This document shows positions 35,515 to 44,718 of a stretch of DNA of 64,000 nucleotides, piece after piece. Every line of letters starts with the position of its first letter. Within the stretch, counting starts at the first letter, position 1. Under the pieces are notes generated by a model, which was given only the letters and a program-made list of their open reading frames with translations, did not search any database and was not told the DNA's origin. The stretch is from Crocinitomicaceae bacterium (GTDB taxonomy: Bacteria > Bacteroidota > Bacteroidia > Flavobacteriales_D > Crocinitomicaceae): positions 1-64,000 of the forward strand of contig JAHENC010000003.1 in assembly GCA_024643365.1 (NCBI GenBank). Direction: 5' to 3'. The translations under genes and the position numbers were made by a program.

Positions 35515-37833
35515 CTAGCGGATTACCATGACTTTACCAACTTTACGATCTCGTCCATCGAAATTCGTTGCAGTCCAGATGAAATAAACTCCGGTTGGGG
35601 CCTTTTCACCATTCAGATTTTGACCGTTCCAGGTTGCCGTTCCGCCATTCGATGTTGTTCGGTAAATTAAATTCCCAGCAACATCTGTGACCTTCACATC
35701 GGAATCATAGCGAATACCTTGAATGGTCACTGGTCCAAAATAATTTGGTTTCACAGGATTTGGGAAAACAATGACGTTCGAATATTCTGGATCTTCATAC
35801 GTTGCATTGGTGCGGTAAGAAACAAGTCCTTTATCAGTCACAATATATAATTCCCCCGTTTCTTGATTCAATTGCAAGTCAACAATTACATTTGAAATAA
35901 TCGGAGAATTATCTGTAGTAAATTGCTCCAATATTTCAGATCCATCTGCAGAAAGAAGAATGATTCCACCATTTGCCGTTCCCATCCACTTGCGATTCCC
36001 TCCATCCACTTCAATGTCCGTGATGTGCGTTTTACCGAGTACAAATTCTCCATTTCCCTCGAAATTTATTTTTACTTGCTGAGTATTAAAATCTCCTGGT
36101 TGTGCATCAAATGCCGCCGCTGCGTTGTATAAAATAGCAAAGCCTGTTTCTGTTCCGATCCATAATTCTCCATCAAAATCAGCTGCAAGCGCTGTAATCG
36201 CTATGGATGGCAAATTTCCGCTAAACTCACCTTCATCCAAAGTGATCATTTTGTCATCACTTGGATCAGAAATGGTTCCGTTGTGATGATAACCGATAAT
36301 TCCATCCGTTTTGGTGGCAAACCACAAAATCTCGTCGAAATCTTGAATCATTTTTGTGGTGAATTTATTCTTAGCATTGGGCCCACAATCAAAACTATAC
36401 CATGCTCCTGTCTTATCGCGCACTTTCAGCGGTTGATCCGAATACCCGTTTAAGGACCATAAATTCCCTCGTTTATCGAATAAGACATCCGAAACGAGGC
36501 TCCATCCATTTCCAATACTTGCTGGATTAATAGGCGAATTTGCTCCAGTAAATACAAGCGTATCGGAAGTATTCATCAAAGTTAGGGGAAGATAAGAATA
36601 GGTACACATAGCTACTTCTGATGTATCATTCGGATTGATTGCTACATCGATAAAATCCCAAATTTCAGGTTCAGGCCATTGGGATACATTGGTAACATTT
36701 AAAAGTTCCCAATTCGCATTTTGATAAAAATGGACACCATTCCTTGTGAAGCCTGGCGAGTTGCCATTGATACGCCCTGAAGCAATGGCTAATTTACCGT
36801 TTTGTGCATCCATAGCATAAAACTGGTTGTTTTTAGATCCTTCTATTGGGTAAGTTATATAAGCTATTTCCGTTGGATACAAGACCAATCCATTCTTCAT
36901 ATCTGCCGACCATAGTCCGGTTTGATTTCTGGCCGTTCGAGAAGAGGAAAACCAAGTATTAAAGTTTCCCGCACCATAAGATTCAGGAATTTGTAGGTTA
37001 TCGTTATACAGGTTAATTACACCATCGATATTAACGGATAGGTAATTATTGACAACATTAATGGAATTAATTTCAACGGAAAAAGGCAAATTCGTCACAA
37101 GTTCCAAATCAGAGGCATTGATGCGATAAACAGAATCTGTTCCGTAATCATCTGACTTTTTCAAAACAACCAAACGATCGTTAAAGAGATCCATTTCAGT
37201 GTATTTGTTTGCGGTTTGATACGGCAAGCGAACGTCACGTACCCATTGGGAATAATCAGGTAAAATTGGATTTGGAAGAAAACCCTTTAACAGCTGAGTA
37301 GGAGTTAGTGCATAAATGGAATCTTGATAAATGGCTACATCGACAATTCGTTCAGTAGAGTTTGATGGATAAAAGGTTTCTTTCACTTCATTTTTGGACG
37401 CATCTAACTGAACGATAGAGAAGTCATTTGCCGCATAAACGTAAATTCCATTTCGCTCGAAACGATTAATACGCTTTGAAACAGATATTTGAGCCAGTTT
37501 TATTGCTGGAATATTGACAATTTCACCATTTTTATATTTGTCAATATTTCCATTTTTGTAACCGATATACACTGCATTTTGAACCTCATCAAAGTAAAGG
37601 CAGGAAATCTCAATATCCGACAATCCATTCAATGCTGTCAAAAGGCGGTGTTCTTCAGTCTCAATGTTGTAAATCGACATGCCGTTTACGTAGGCTGTAA
37701 AGACTTCGTTTTCAGAAGCAACAACATCAATTGCCTTTGAAGTTGAAACGTGGAGCTTCCAAGTACCCGTGCCAATTTGTGCCCTTGAAACAAAGGAGAA
37801 AAGGCAGATAAATAAGTAGATGGTCCATTTCAT
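35515..37833 (-). CDS. porZ: T9SS component PorZ (beta-propeller protein with sorting domain)
   Basis: 772 residues, close to P. gingivalis PorZ (about 776). Signal peptide MKWTIYLFICLFSFVSRAQ; the mature N-terminus has GTWKLHVSTSKAIDVVAS, typical of PorZ. Two beta-propellers follow (IYVYAANDFSIVQLDASKNE; LWIGTETGFAILYNA; MGTANGGIILLS), then a T9SS C-terminal domain (residues ~685-772) with VIVFPNPVKPNYFGPV and PTGVYFIWTATNFDGRD. In P. gingivalis PorZ sits on the surface with the PorU sortase and helps deliver A-LPS for cargo anchoring. No other core por/gld genes are nearby. A generic two-component-like propeller protein is less likely. Confidence 0.85.
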   Translation of the reverse strand: MKWTIYLFICLFSFVSRAQIGTGTWKLHVSTSKAIDVVASENEVFTAYVNGMSIYNIETEEHRLLTALNGLSDIEISCLYFDEVQNAVYIGYKNGNIDKYKNGEIVNIPAIKLAQISVSKRINRFERNGIYVYAANDFSIVQLDASKNEVKETFYPSNSTERIVDVAIYQDSIYALTPTQLLKGFLPNPILPDYSQWVRDVRLPYQTANKYTEMDLFNDRLVVLKKSDDYGTDSVYRINASDLELVTNLPFSVEINSINVVNNYLSVNIDGVINLYNDNLQIPESYGAGNFNTWFSSSRTARNQTGLWSADMKNGLVLYPTEIAYITYPIEGSKNNQFYAMDAQNGKLAIASGRINGNSPGFTRNGVHFYQNANWELLNVTNVSQWPEPEIWDFIDVAINPNDTSEVAMCTYSYLPLTLMNTSDTLVFTGANSPINPASIGNGWSLVSDVLFDKRGNLWSLNGYSDQPLKVRDKTGAWYSFDCGPNAKNKFTTKMIQDFDEILWFATKTDGIIGYHHNGTISDPSDDKMITLDEGEFSGNLPSIAITALAADFDGELWIGTETGFAILYNAAAAFDAQPGDFNTQQVKINFEGNGEFVLGKTHITDIEVDGGNRKWMGTANGGIILLSADGSEILEQFTTDNSPIISNVIVDLQLNQETGELYIVTDKGLVSYRTNATYEDPEYSNVIVFPNPVKPNYFGPVTIQGIRYDSDVKVTDVAGNLIYRTTSNGGTATWNGQNLNGEKAPTGVYFIWTATNFDGRDRKVGKVMVIR

Positions 37834-37889
37834 GTTGTCCGTATAACGTAGGTTTAACGATTAAATTGGGTTGAGATTGAATATTTTAG

Positions 37890-39479
37890 TTAAAAATAAC
37901 GCAAATCAAATAAATAGATGTTTCCTTTCTGGAAAAGGAGTTTGGTTAAAAATGGTTCCCACTCTTTATTGGGTTCCCAATTCGCTTCATGAATGACTAA
38001 AGCAAAGTTAGCCCCTTTTCGAATAATCTGTTTGATTTGTTCTGTTTCATCAGGCATAGATTCACGCAAGCTGAAGTGGGTGAATCCAATTCTATCTAAA
38101 GTATATAACTGAATATTTGGTGAAGAATCTGTTAAACAAAGAATGGTATCACTTTTGGGAATAATTCGTTGAATTTCTTCCGTACAAGCTTGTAATTGAC
38201 CAAGGTGTTCACGGTGATAAAAATGAAAGTAACCCCAATTTCCTTTCACATATTCGCTCACAAAAGGGGTGTTTTTTGTTATCAAATTTTCCTTTCCAAA
38301 GGACCAATGTGCCAGGGATATTGCTTGTAAAAAAGTAAGCGAAATCCATGAGGCAAAAATAATACGTCGGTTATTTAGAGAACGGTTTATTCTACTACCG
38401 AATTGAATCAATACATAGAAAAGAATAAGCGGAAAAAACAATATTTCTATGAGGTAATAATCATGAACATCAAAAACCCAGAACCAAAGTATGAAATAGG
38501 CAACGAGACCTAAAAAGCCAATGATGACTAACCAGATTACATAGGAATGCATCCATTTTTTCCAAGCGGCATAGCCAAGGAATAGCAAGGACAACAACAA
38601 CATACTCGGATGATAGAGTCCAGGAAGCATGTGTTTCCAAAATTGCTGCCAAATTGCTTTACGTGTTTCTGCATCTACTTCCCAAATTGGACGTACAGTT
38701 GTCGAAAATAAATCCGAACCAACTTTTTCGTTATACCTTATGGCGTAGGAATACCAAAGGTAACTTGTCACCAAAATCAACATAAAGGAAAGGAGGAATG
38801 AAAACCAAAAGTATGACTGTGCTTTAAATGATTGGCCTTGATTAAATAAGGTGTAGAAAAAGTAAGCGCCACCAAAGGAGAGTAAGCAAATCAATGCTGT
38901 AATTTTTAATAATACAGCAAGTGCAAAAAACAAAGTGAGAAATCCTAGCCAAAATACTTGTTTCGAACCTATAAATTTAAAAGTGCCATAGGCTCCTAAG
39001 AGGACAAAGGAAAAGGCAAATACGTTGGGTAATATGGAATCGGCGTAAAATATTAGGACAGGAGAACTCGCTATCAAAAAGACGAAGAGAAGTGCTTTCC
39101 ATTTTTGTTGAAAGAGAAATTCCATAACCTCACTAAAAAGAGAAATCGCGATAAAAAGAATCGAAATCGAAAGGGCTTTAGACATCCACTCGTAATGACC
39201 AAATACCTGCCATAACTTTCCAAGAATAAAATAAATAATGGGGAATTCCGAAGTAGCATTTCGCGTTCCGTTCGCTAAAATCAATTGTGTTTGAGGTTCG
39301 AGAAATGGTGCACCCTTTGCATAATTTAAAGCAATTGATAGGGAATCTGTTTTTCGCCATTCATGGATGGGTAAAATACCGTCAAAAAAATGATCGAAGA
39401 CACCGTAAAGCGAAAAAAGCACCATAAGTAGAAGCAACGCTTGATACCTTATTGGCAAATTTTGTAGTTTGGCGATCAT
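37890..39479 (-). CDS. GT39-like multispanning glycosyltransferase
   Basis: 529 residues with about ten to twelve transmembrane helices and a soluble C-terminal domain of ~130 residues. The first luminal loop has the motif ILPIHEWRKTDSLSIALNYA, at the place where PMT/ArnT-family enzymes carry their catalytic acidic residue. It probably transfers a sugar from a polyprenyl-phosphate carrier to a periplasmic acceptor. It starts within the stop of the GT2 gene (TGATG, 1-nt overlap); that protein makes such donors, which strongly suggests a donor-synthase/transferase pair. Acceptor unknown. Confidence 0.82.
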   Translation of the reverse strand: MIAKLQNLPIRYQALLLLMVLFSLYGVFDHFFDGILPIHEWRKTDSLSIALNYAKGAPFLEPQTQLILANGTRNATSEFPIIYFILGKLWQVFGHYEWMSKALSISILFIAISLFSEVMEFLFQQKWKALLFVFLIASSPVLIFYADSILPNVFAFSFVLLGAYGTFKFIGSKQVFWLGFLTLFFALAVLLKITALICLLSFGGAYFFYTLFNQGQSFKAQSYFWFSFLLSFMLILVTSYLWYSYAIRYNEKVGSDLFSTTVRPIWEVDAETRKAIWQQFWKHMLPGLYHPSMLLLSLLFLGYAAWKKWMHSYVIWLVIIGFLGLVAYFILWFWVFDVHDYYLIEILFFPLILFYVLIQFGSRINRSLNNRRIIFASWISLTFLQAISLAHWSFGKENLITKNTPFVSEYVKGNWGYFHFYHREHLGQLQACTEEIQRIIPKSDTILCLTDSSPNIQLYTLDRIGFTHFSLRESMPDETEQIKQIIRKGANFALVIHEANWEPNKEWEPFLTKLLFQKGNIYLFDLRYF

Positions 39480-40426
39480 CAGTCTAGTTCTTTTTCAGTA
39501 ATCAAATAAAGGGGGCGGTTTTTACTTTGAATAAATAATTTACCCAAGTAAATCCCTAGAATTCCTATCATTATCAATTGGATTCCACCAATAAATAAAA
39601 TCGATGCAATAATGGAGGTCCAACCGGTAATTGCCTCGCTGGTAAAAGCCGCAACGTAAATTGCATACAATCCATATAAGAAGGCCAAAAGCGCAAAAAA
39701 CAAACCGGTATAAATAGAAAAATACAGTGGTTTTGCGCTAGACGATGTAATTCCAGTTAAGGCAAAATTGAGCATTTTTGAAAATGAGTACTTGGTCTTG
39801 CCGGAAACGCGTGCATGAGGCGTGTACGGGATCCCAATTTGTTTGAATCCTAAAGAAGGGATGATTCCCCTCAAAAACAAATGAGACTCCGTATATTTTT
39901 GAAGTGCATCAACAACTTTTCGATCTAACAAGCGAAAATCAGCAGTTCCTTCCTCCATTGGAATTTCCGCTAATTTATTTGTCAACCGGTAGAAGCCTCT
40001 AGAAGTCCATTTTTTCAATAAAGGCACTTTTTGATCATCCTTACGGATGGTATACACCACTTCAAATCCAGCCTTCCATTTATCGTAAAGCGTTGGGATT
40101 AATTCTGGTGGATGTTGTAAATCAGCATCCATACTAATTACTGCTGCTCCTTGCGCATGATCAAGTCCTGCTTTTAGCGCATTTTGGTGTCCAAAATTTC
40201 GACTTAGTTGGATGAATTTAACCCGGCTATCTTTTGCACGCAACTCTTGAATACGGATTAAGGAATGATCTGAACTTCCATCATCCACGAATATAAACTC
40301 AAATTTGGCTAGTTGAATTTCGTTCATAACAGCCAACAAACGTTCATACATTGGGACGATGTTCCCCTCCTCATTGCAAGTAGGAATAACAATCGAAAGG
40401 TCCATGAGTGCAGAATTATTTTGCAT
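39479..40426 (-). CDS. GtrB/ArnC/DPM1-like polyprenyl-phosphate glycosyltransferase (GT2)
   Basis: 315 residues from the ATG at 40426; a second ATG 7 codons later (40405) is also possible, and the much longer frame upstream overlaps the ridA gene and is rejected. GT2 fold: DLSIVIPTCNEEGNIVPMYE, VDDGSSD and DADLQHPPE (metal-binding DxD-like site). Two C-terminal transmembrane helices (residues ~235-258 and ~268-292) place it with GtrB/ArnC membrane enzymes, which load a sugar onto undecaprenyl phosphate. Coupled to the GT39-like gene downstream. Confidence 0.9.
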   Translation of the reverse strand: MQNNSALMDLSIVIPTCNEEGNIVPMYERLLAVMNEIQLAKFEFIFVDDGSSDHSLIRIQELRAKDSRVKFIQLSRNFGHQNALKAGLDHAQGAAVISMDADLQHPPELIPTLYDKWKAGFEVVYTIRKDDQKVPLLKKWTSRGFYRLTNKLAEIPMEEGTADFRLLDRKVVDALQKYTESHLFLRGIIPSLGFKQIGIPYTPHARVSGKTKYSFSKMLNFALTGITSSSAKPLYFSIYTGLFFALLAFLYGLYAIYVAAFTSEAITGWTSIIASILFIGGIQLIMIGILGIYLGKLFIQSKNRPLYLITEKELD

Positions 40427-40503
40427 GTTAAGCGAAGTTACACAATTATCTGAACGTATGCTTATCGGGCTTTGATCTTGCAGAAAAAATCGATTCATTT
40501 TAG

Positions 40504-40511
40504 TATATTTG
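40504..40511 (+). promoter_or_regulatory. -7 element TATATTTG of the ridA-like operon
   Basis: Perfect TAnnTTTG, 15 nt before the ATG at 40527. The nearest TTG (40478-40480) is 23 nt upstream, longer than ideal. Confidence 0.5.
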
Positions 40512-40526
40512 CCCAAAGCATTGAAA

Positions 40527-40961
40527 ATGTCAGAACAAAATCGAATTTCCACAAATAAAGCACCAAAACCTGTTGGATTGTATCCACATGCAAGACGCGT
40601 TGGAAACCTTCTTTTCTTATCAGGTGTTGGTCCGAGGGTTGCAGGTTCAGATGATACCGACTCAGCAGTACCTGGATTAAAATTAGATAAAAACGGGAAT
40701 TTCATTGAATTCGATTTCGAAGCACAATGCAGAAGTGTCTTTGACAACGTTCGCATCATCTTGGAAGAATCTGGGTCTAGTTGGGACCAATTAGTAGATG
40801 TAACGGTTTTTTTAGTGCACATGAAACGTGATTTTCAGGTATACAATCGTGTTTATGCAGAATACTTTAAAGATAACTTGCCGTGTAGAACGACTGTCGA
40901 AATCAACTCTCTACCTACTCCTATTGCGATAGAATTAAAATGTATCGCCACCATTGATTAA
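40527..40961 (+). CDS. RidA-family deaminase, 2-aminomuconate deaminase-like
   Basis: 144 residues from the ATG at 40527; a TTG six codons upstream lies in the promoter. RidA-fold features are NLLFLSGVGPR, SWDQLVDVTVFLVHM, and the active-site Arg/Glu region CRTTVEINSLPTPIAIELKC. The N-terminal APKPVGLYPHARRVGN wording is closer to 2-aminomuconate deaminases of tryptophan/kynurenine degradation than to housekeeping RidA; this is from memory of the family and should be tested. No other kynurenine genes are in the window. First gene of a three-gene plus-strand unit. Confidence 0.85.
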   Translation: MSEQNRISTNKAPKPVGLYPHARRVGNLLFLSGVGPRVAGSDDTDSAVPGLKLDKNGNFIEFDFEAQCRSVFDNVRIILEESGSSWDQLVDVTVFLVHMKRDFQVYNRVYAEYFKDNLPCRTTVEINSLPTPIAIELKCIATID

Positions 40962-40986
40962 CTATTTGACCTATTAAATTTTACTT

Positions 40987-41568
40987 ATGATTGCATTTAT
41001 AATCCGTATTGTCTTAGCTGTTGTTGCTACTGGATTCAACGTTTATTTGTTTGCTACTGGACATTGGGGTTGGGGCATCACGTTTATTTTCGTGACAGCA
41101 TTAATCATCCTGTCCTTTTTTAGAAACGAAAATGTACTATTGGCATTGAATCAAATGCGCGTAGGAAATACAGATAAAGCGAAGAAATACATTGACCGTA
41201 TTTCAAATCCTGAATTCCTTCCAAAGAGACAACATGCGTATGTATTGTTTTTAAAAGCAGTGATGGGTGGACAAGAATTAGGCTTTGCAAATAGTGAAAA
41301 ACTACTAAGAAGAGCCATGGATCTTGGATTAAGGACTGGTGAAGACAATGCTGTTGCGCGTATGCATTTGGCGGGTATTTGTGCACAAACCGGAAGAAAA
41401 AACGAAGCTGTTGCCTTATTAGCTGAAGCAAAAAAATTAGATAAAAACGGAATGATGCGCGACCAAATCAAAACCATGCAAAGTCAATTGCAAATGGCGC
41501 CATCAAAAAACCAAATGCGCCAAGCTCAAATGATGGGTGGACGTAAGAAAACGCCTAAAATGCGCTAA
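40987..41568 (+). CDS. Membrane-anchored TPR-like protein
   Basis: 193 residues. Two N-terminal transmembrane helices (residues ~2-22 and 26-43) are followed by about three TPR-like helical pairs (LLALNQMRVGNTDKAKKYID, ARMHLAGICAQTGRKNEAVA) and a Met/Gln/Lys-rich tail. It is probably an inner-membrane protein with a cytoplasmic scaffold domain. Sits 25 nt after the RidA-like gene and 3 nt before the methyltransferase start. Function unknown. Confidence 0.78.
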   Translation: MIAFIIRIVLAVVATGFNVYLFATGHWGWGITFIFVTALIILSFFRNENVLLALNQMRVGNTDKAKKYIDRISNPEFLPKRQHAYVLFLKAVMGGQELGFANSEKLLRRAMDLGLRTGEDNAVARMHLAGICAQTGRKNEAVALLAEAKKLDKNGMMRDQIKTMQSQLQMAPSKNQMRQAQMMGGRKKTPKMR

Positions 41569-41571
41569 TTG

Positions 41572-42423
41572 ATGAGTGATATACCTAGAATTTATGCCGA
41601 ACCATGGGCAGATTATGAACTATTAGATGCTGGTGGTGGTAAAAAATTAGAGCGTTGGGGTAAAATCATTACGATTAGACCAGAAGTTCAAGCTTATTTC
41701 CATAGTGGGTTGCCATTTACAGAGTGGAGAAATCTGGCTCATTGGGAATTCATTGAAGGAAAAGCGCAGCAAGGAAAATGGAAATGCTTGAAAAAAAATG
41801 TTCCAAGTGAATGGACCATTAAATACAACCGTTTACACTTTACCTTATCCCTTACCAAATTCAAACATATTGGTTTGTTTCCTGAGCAGGAAGCGAACTG
41901 GCGTTTTATTGAGGAGCACATTTCAACAGATGAACGTTTTTTAAACCTTTTTGCTTACACGGGTGCTGCTTCTTGTATGGCGCGTTTGAAAGGCGCGGAA
42001 ACCTTTCATGTAGACTCCGCAAAATCGACATTGAATTGGGCAAAGAGAAACATGGAAGAATGCAAATTATTAAACATCAAATGGGTACACGAAGATGCGT
42101 TAAAATTTGCTGCACGTGAGGTCAAACGTGAGAACAAATACAAAGGAATCATCATGGATCCGCCGGCATGGGGAATTGGAGCAAATGGTGAAAAATGGAA
42201 ATTAGAGGATAAAATTGATGAATTAATGATGACCGCATCTAGTCTACTTGCTGATGATGGATTCCTCATTATGAATACCTATTCACCAACGGTTGATACA
42301 GACTTTCTCACAGAATTAATCGATATTTATTTTCCAACAAAAAAGAGTTCCATTTCCCAGCTGTACATGGAATCAAAAACGGAAAAAACCATGTATTTCG
42401 GTGAATTAATTCGAATTCAATAA
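41572..42423 (+). CDS. Class I SAM-dependent methyltransferase, RlmI-type catalytic domain
   Basis: 283 residues from the ATG at 41572. SAM-binding motif I is NLFAYTGAASCMARLKGAE (residues ~124-142), followed by HVDSAKSTLNWAKRN and the catalytic motif MDPPAWG, similar to the DPP/NPP motifs of rRNA base methyltransferases such as RlmI/RlmK. The N-terminal PUA domain of RlmI is replaced by ~100 residues of unassigned sequence. An rRNA substrate is likely but unproven. Convergent with the PhoH gene, 5 nt apart. Confidence 0.85.
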   Translation: MSDIPRIYAEPWADYELLDAGGGKKLERWGKIITIRPEVQAYFHSGLPFTEWRNLAHWEFIEGKAQQGKWKCLKKNVPSEWTIKYNRLHFTLSLTKFKHIGLFPEQEANWRFIEEHISTDERFLNLFAYTGAASCMARLKGAETFHVDSAKSTLNWAKRNMEECKLLNIKWVHEDALKFAAREVKRENKYKGIIMDPPAWGIGANGEKWKLEDKIDELMMTASSLLADDGFLIMNTYSPTVDTDFLTELIDIYFPTKKSSISQLYMESKTEKTMYFGELIRIQ

Positions 42424-42428
42424 GTTTC

Positions 42429-43754
42429 CTACAGTAAATCGTTTGCAAGGTTAGCCAATTCTGATCGTTCACCCTTCTCTAATTTAACGTGGGCAAAAAG
42501 TGATTCCCCTTTTAATCGGTCGATCAAATACGCTAGTCCGTTACTATTTTCATCCAAATACGGTGTGTCAATTTGATGCACATCTCCTGTGAATACAATT
42601 TTAGTGTTTTCACCAGCACGTGTGATGATGGTTTTTACTTCGTGAGGGGTTAAATTCTGTGCTTCATCTATGATAAACATGATATTGGAAAGACTTCTGC
42701 CACGGATAAATGCAAGTGGCGTGATGATAATTTTTCCAGAATCCTGCATCTCCATTATCGCTTTATGTTTCTTTTCATTTTCACCAAACTGAGACTTTAT
42801 AAACTTTAAATTATCCCAGAGCGGCTCCATATATGGCCCAATTTTATCGTTTGCATCACCGGGCAAGAATCCAATTTCTTTGTTCGATAATGGGACAATT
42901 GGACGCGCTAAAATCACTTGATTGTACAACTTTTGTTGTTCTAAAGCAGCTGCCAAGGCAAGAAGTGTTTTTCCCGTTCCGGCCACACCTTGTAAGGCAA
43001 CTAATTTGATGTCATTGTTGAGAAGCGCGTGAAAAGCAAAGGCTTGTTCGGCATTTTTTGGTTTAATTCCATATATAAATTCCTTTTCAATTCGGTCAAC
43101 GCGATCTGTTAAGTGATTGTAAAAAGCAAGAGCTGAGGTTTTTCCATTTTTGAGAATATAGTAGCCATTCACCTCCTTTTTTTCTCCAAGGTTGCCATCT
43201 TCAGGGACACTTCCTTTCGTAAATATTTCGCGAATATAGGTGGATTCTAGACCTTCGATGTTGTAAGAACTTGACGCTTGAATTTCGTCTGAATGAACCT
43301 TTCCAGTCTGATAATCTTCCGCAACTAATCCGAGCGCTTTTGATTTGATACGCAGATTGATGTCCTTCGTAACGAGAATAACGGATTTACGTTTTTCTTT
43401 TTCTTTTAAGTATAGCGCCGCATTAATGATTTTATGATCATTTTTATAGGCTCCGTAAATATCCTCCGCATTTAATTGTGCAGGAGAATATTCCATAATA
43501 ATCTTGAAATTCCCAAGTCCTGGACCAAGTGGAATCCACTCTTGCAAAGAACCATTTCCTGAAAGTCGATCAATAAAACGGATAACTTCTCTCGCAGAGA
43601 AGTTTTTCGTATCGTTCCCTACTTTAAACTTATCAAGTTCTTCCAATACCGTGATTGGAATAGCGACATTATGCTCATCAAAATTTGAGATAGAATCGAA
43701 GTCGTGCAGTAAGACAGAAGTGTCTAGGACGAATATTTTTTGAGATTTAGCCAT
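42429..43754 (-). CDS. PIN-PhoH family ATPase/RNase
   Basis: 441 residues. The N-terminal PIN domain (residues ~6-135) has the acidic pattern FVLDTSVLLHDFDS, LEELDKFK and VTKDINLRIKSKA; the C-terminal PhoH ATPase domain (~240-440) has Walker A GVAGTGKTLLALA, Walker B NIMFIIDEAQN and FTGDVHQIDTPY. This PIN-PhoH fusion matches YlaK/PhoH2 proteins, which couple ATP-driven RNA unwinding with cleavage in mycobacteria. An upstream inverted repeat lies at 43763-43795. Confidence 0.92.
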   Translation of the reverse strand: MAKSQKIFVLDTSVLLHDFDSISNFDEHNVAIPITVLEELDKFKVGNDTKNFSAREVIRFIDRLSGNGSLQEWIPLGPGLGNFKIIMEYSPAQLNAEDIYGAYKNDHKIINAALYLKEKEKRKSVILVTKDINLRIKSKALGLVAEDYQTGKVHSDEIQASSSYNIEGLESTYIREIFTKGSVPEDGNLGEKKEVNGYYILKNGKTSALAFYNHLTDRVDRIEKEFIYGIKPKNAEQAFAFHALLNNDIKLVALQGVAGTGKTLLALAAALEQQKLYNQVILARPIVPLSNKEIGFLPGDANDKIGPYMEPLWDNLKFIKSQFGENEKKHKAIMEMQDSGKIIITPLAFIRGRSLSNIMFIIDEAQNLTPHEVKTIITRAGENTKIVFTGDVHQIDTPYLDENSNGLAYLIDRLKGESLFAHVKLEKGERSELANLANDLL

Positions 43755-43762
43755 TCGTTTTT

Positions 43763-43795
43763 TCTTTGAAAGTACCTTTTTTTAAATTTCAAAGA
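43763..43795. promoter_or_regulatory. Inverted repeat upstream of the PIN-PhoH gene
   Basis: TCTTTGAAA (43763-43771) and TTTCAAAGA (43787-43795) are perfect 9-bp arms around 15 nt of AT-rich sequence, starting 9 nt before the ATG. It could form an mRNA hairpin at the start of the transcript or be an operator. No T-run follows in the usual terminator position. Confidence 0.35.
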
Positions 43796-43823
43796 ATGGA
43801 ATTGAATGTTAAATAATAAATAA

Positions 43824-44717
43824 TTATTTCGAGAATAAGTCTTTTAAGGCTTTGTTCAGTTTATCGAATTTAAAATCAAATCCTGCATTCTTTATCTTAT
43901 CGTTCGACACGCGAAGGTTGGATAGGACAAGCATTGAGCGCTCACCAAGGATGAATTTTAATATTCCGCTTGGAACAGGAGGTAAAAAGAAAGGGCGCTG
44001 CATATATTTAGCTATTCCCTTCATCATCGTGCGATTTGTATCACAATCGGCAACTGCATTATAGGTTCCCTCCAACTGATGATCAATTCCAAAAACAATC
44101 ATTCTGCATAGGTCCTCTATATGTATCCATGGATGGTATTGATTTCCCGAACCGAGGGGTGAGCCGAGTCCAAAAAACACAGGTCGTTTCATGGCTGTCA
44201 TTGATCCGCCACGATTCGAAAGTACCATGGCGATGCGTAATTTCATATATGGACAAATTCCGTCAAAGTGGTCACTTGCATTTTCCCAATCACGTACAAG
44301 CGTACTTAGAAAATCTGTTCCATACTCATCCGATTCGTGAAACACTTTGTCCTGAGTTAAATCATAACAGTTGACGCCTGAAGCACCGACATAGTAGGCT
44401 AAATTGGGCATTTTAGTAGCAAGTTCACTTAAAAACTCAGTTGACTGAACACGAGAATCAATTAATTCTCTTTTTCGGGAAGCCGTCCAGTTTTTATCTC
44501 CAATATTTGCGCCTGCTAAGTTTATTAATACATGAATTCGACTTAGGTATTTCTCGTCGACTTGTTTTGTTTTGGGGTCCCATTGAATATGGTCTGCTGC
44601 ATGTGCATTGCGCGAAAGTTTGTAAACGAGGTAACCGCGTTCCTTAAATACTTTTGTGAGTTGCTTTCCAATTAATCCAGATCCGCCCGCGATTAAAACT
44701 GTTTTAGTTTCTTCCAT
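43824..44717 (-). CDS. TIGR01777-family NAD-dependent epimerase-like protein (YfcH/SDR39U1 type)
   Basis: 297 residues. Atypical SDR with the N-terminal nucleotide-binding motif IAGGSGLIGKQLTKVF, the middle INLAGANIGDKNWT and YVGASGVNCYD, and the C-terminal DUF1731-like segment FLPPVPSGILKFILGERSML. The catalytic YxxxK of classical SDRs is not seen, as is usual in this family. Function unknown; cell-division roles have been suggested for homologues. Starts 1 nt after the small lipoprotein gene. Confidence 0.9.
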   Translation of the reverse strand: MEETKTVLIAGGSGLIGKQLTKVFKERGYLVYKLSRNAHAADHIQWDPKTKQVDEKYLSRIHVLINLAGANIGDKNWTASRKRELIDSRVQSTEFLSELATKMPNLAYYVGASGVNCYDLTQDKVFHESDEYGTDFLSTLVRDWENASDHFDGICPYMKLRIAMVLSNRGGSMTAMKRPVFFGLGSPLGSGNQYHPWIHIEDLCRMIVFGIDHQLEGTYNAVADCDTNRTMMKGIAKYMQRPFFLPPVPSGILKFILGERSMLVLSNLRVSNDKIKNAGFDFKFDKLNKALKDLFSK

Positions 44718-44718
44718 A

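Noticed and set aside
40427-40822. Upstream extension of the GT2 frame (447-residue version)
   Set aside because: The added part is on the strand opposite the ridA-like gene, has no GT2 features and starts far before the DLSIVIPTCNEEG core; the ATG at 40426 gives the family length.
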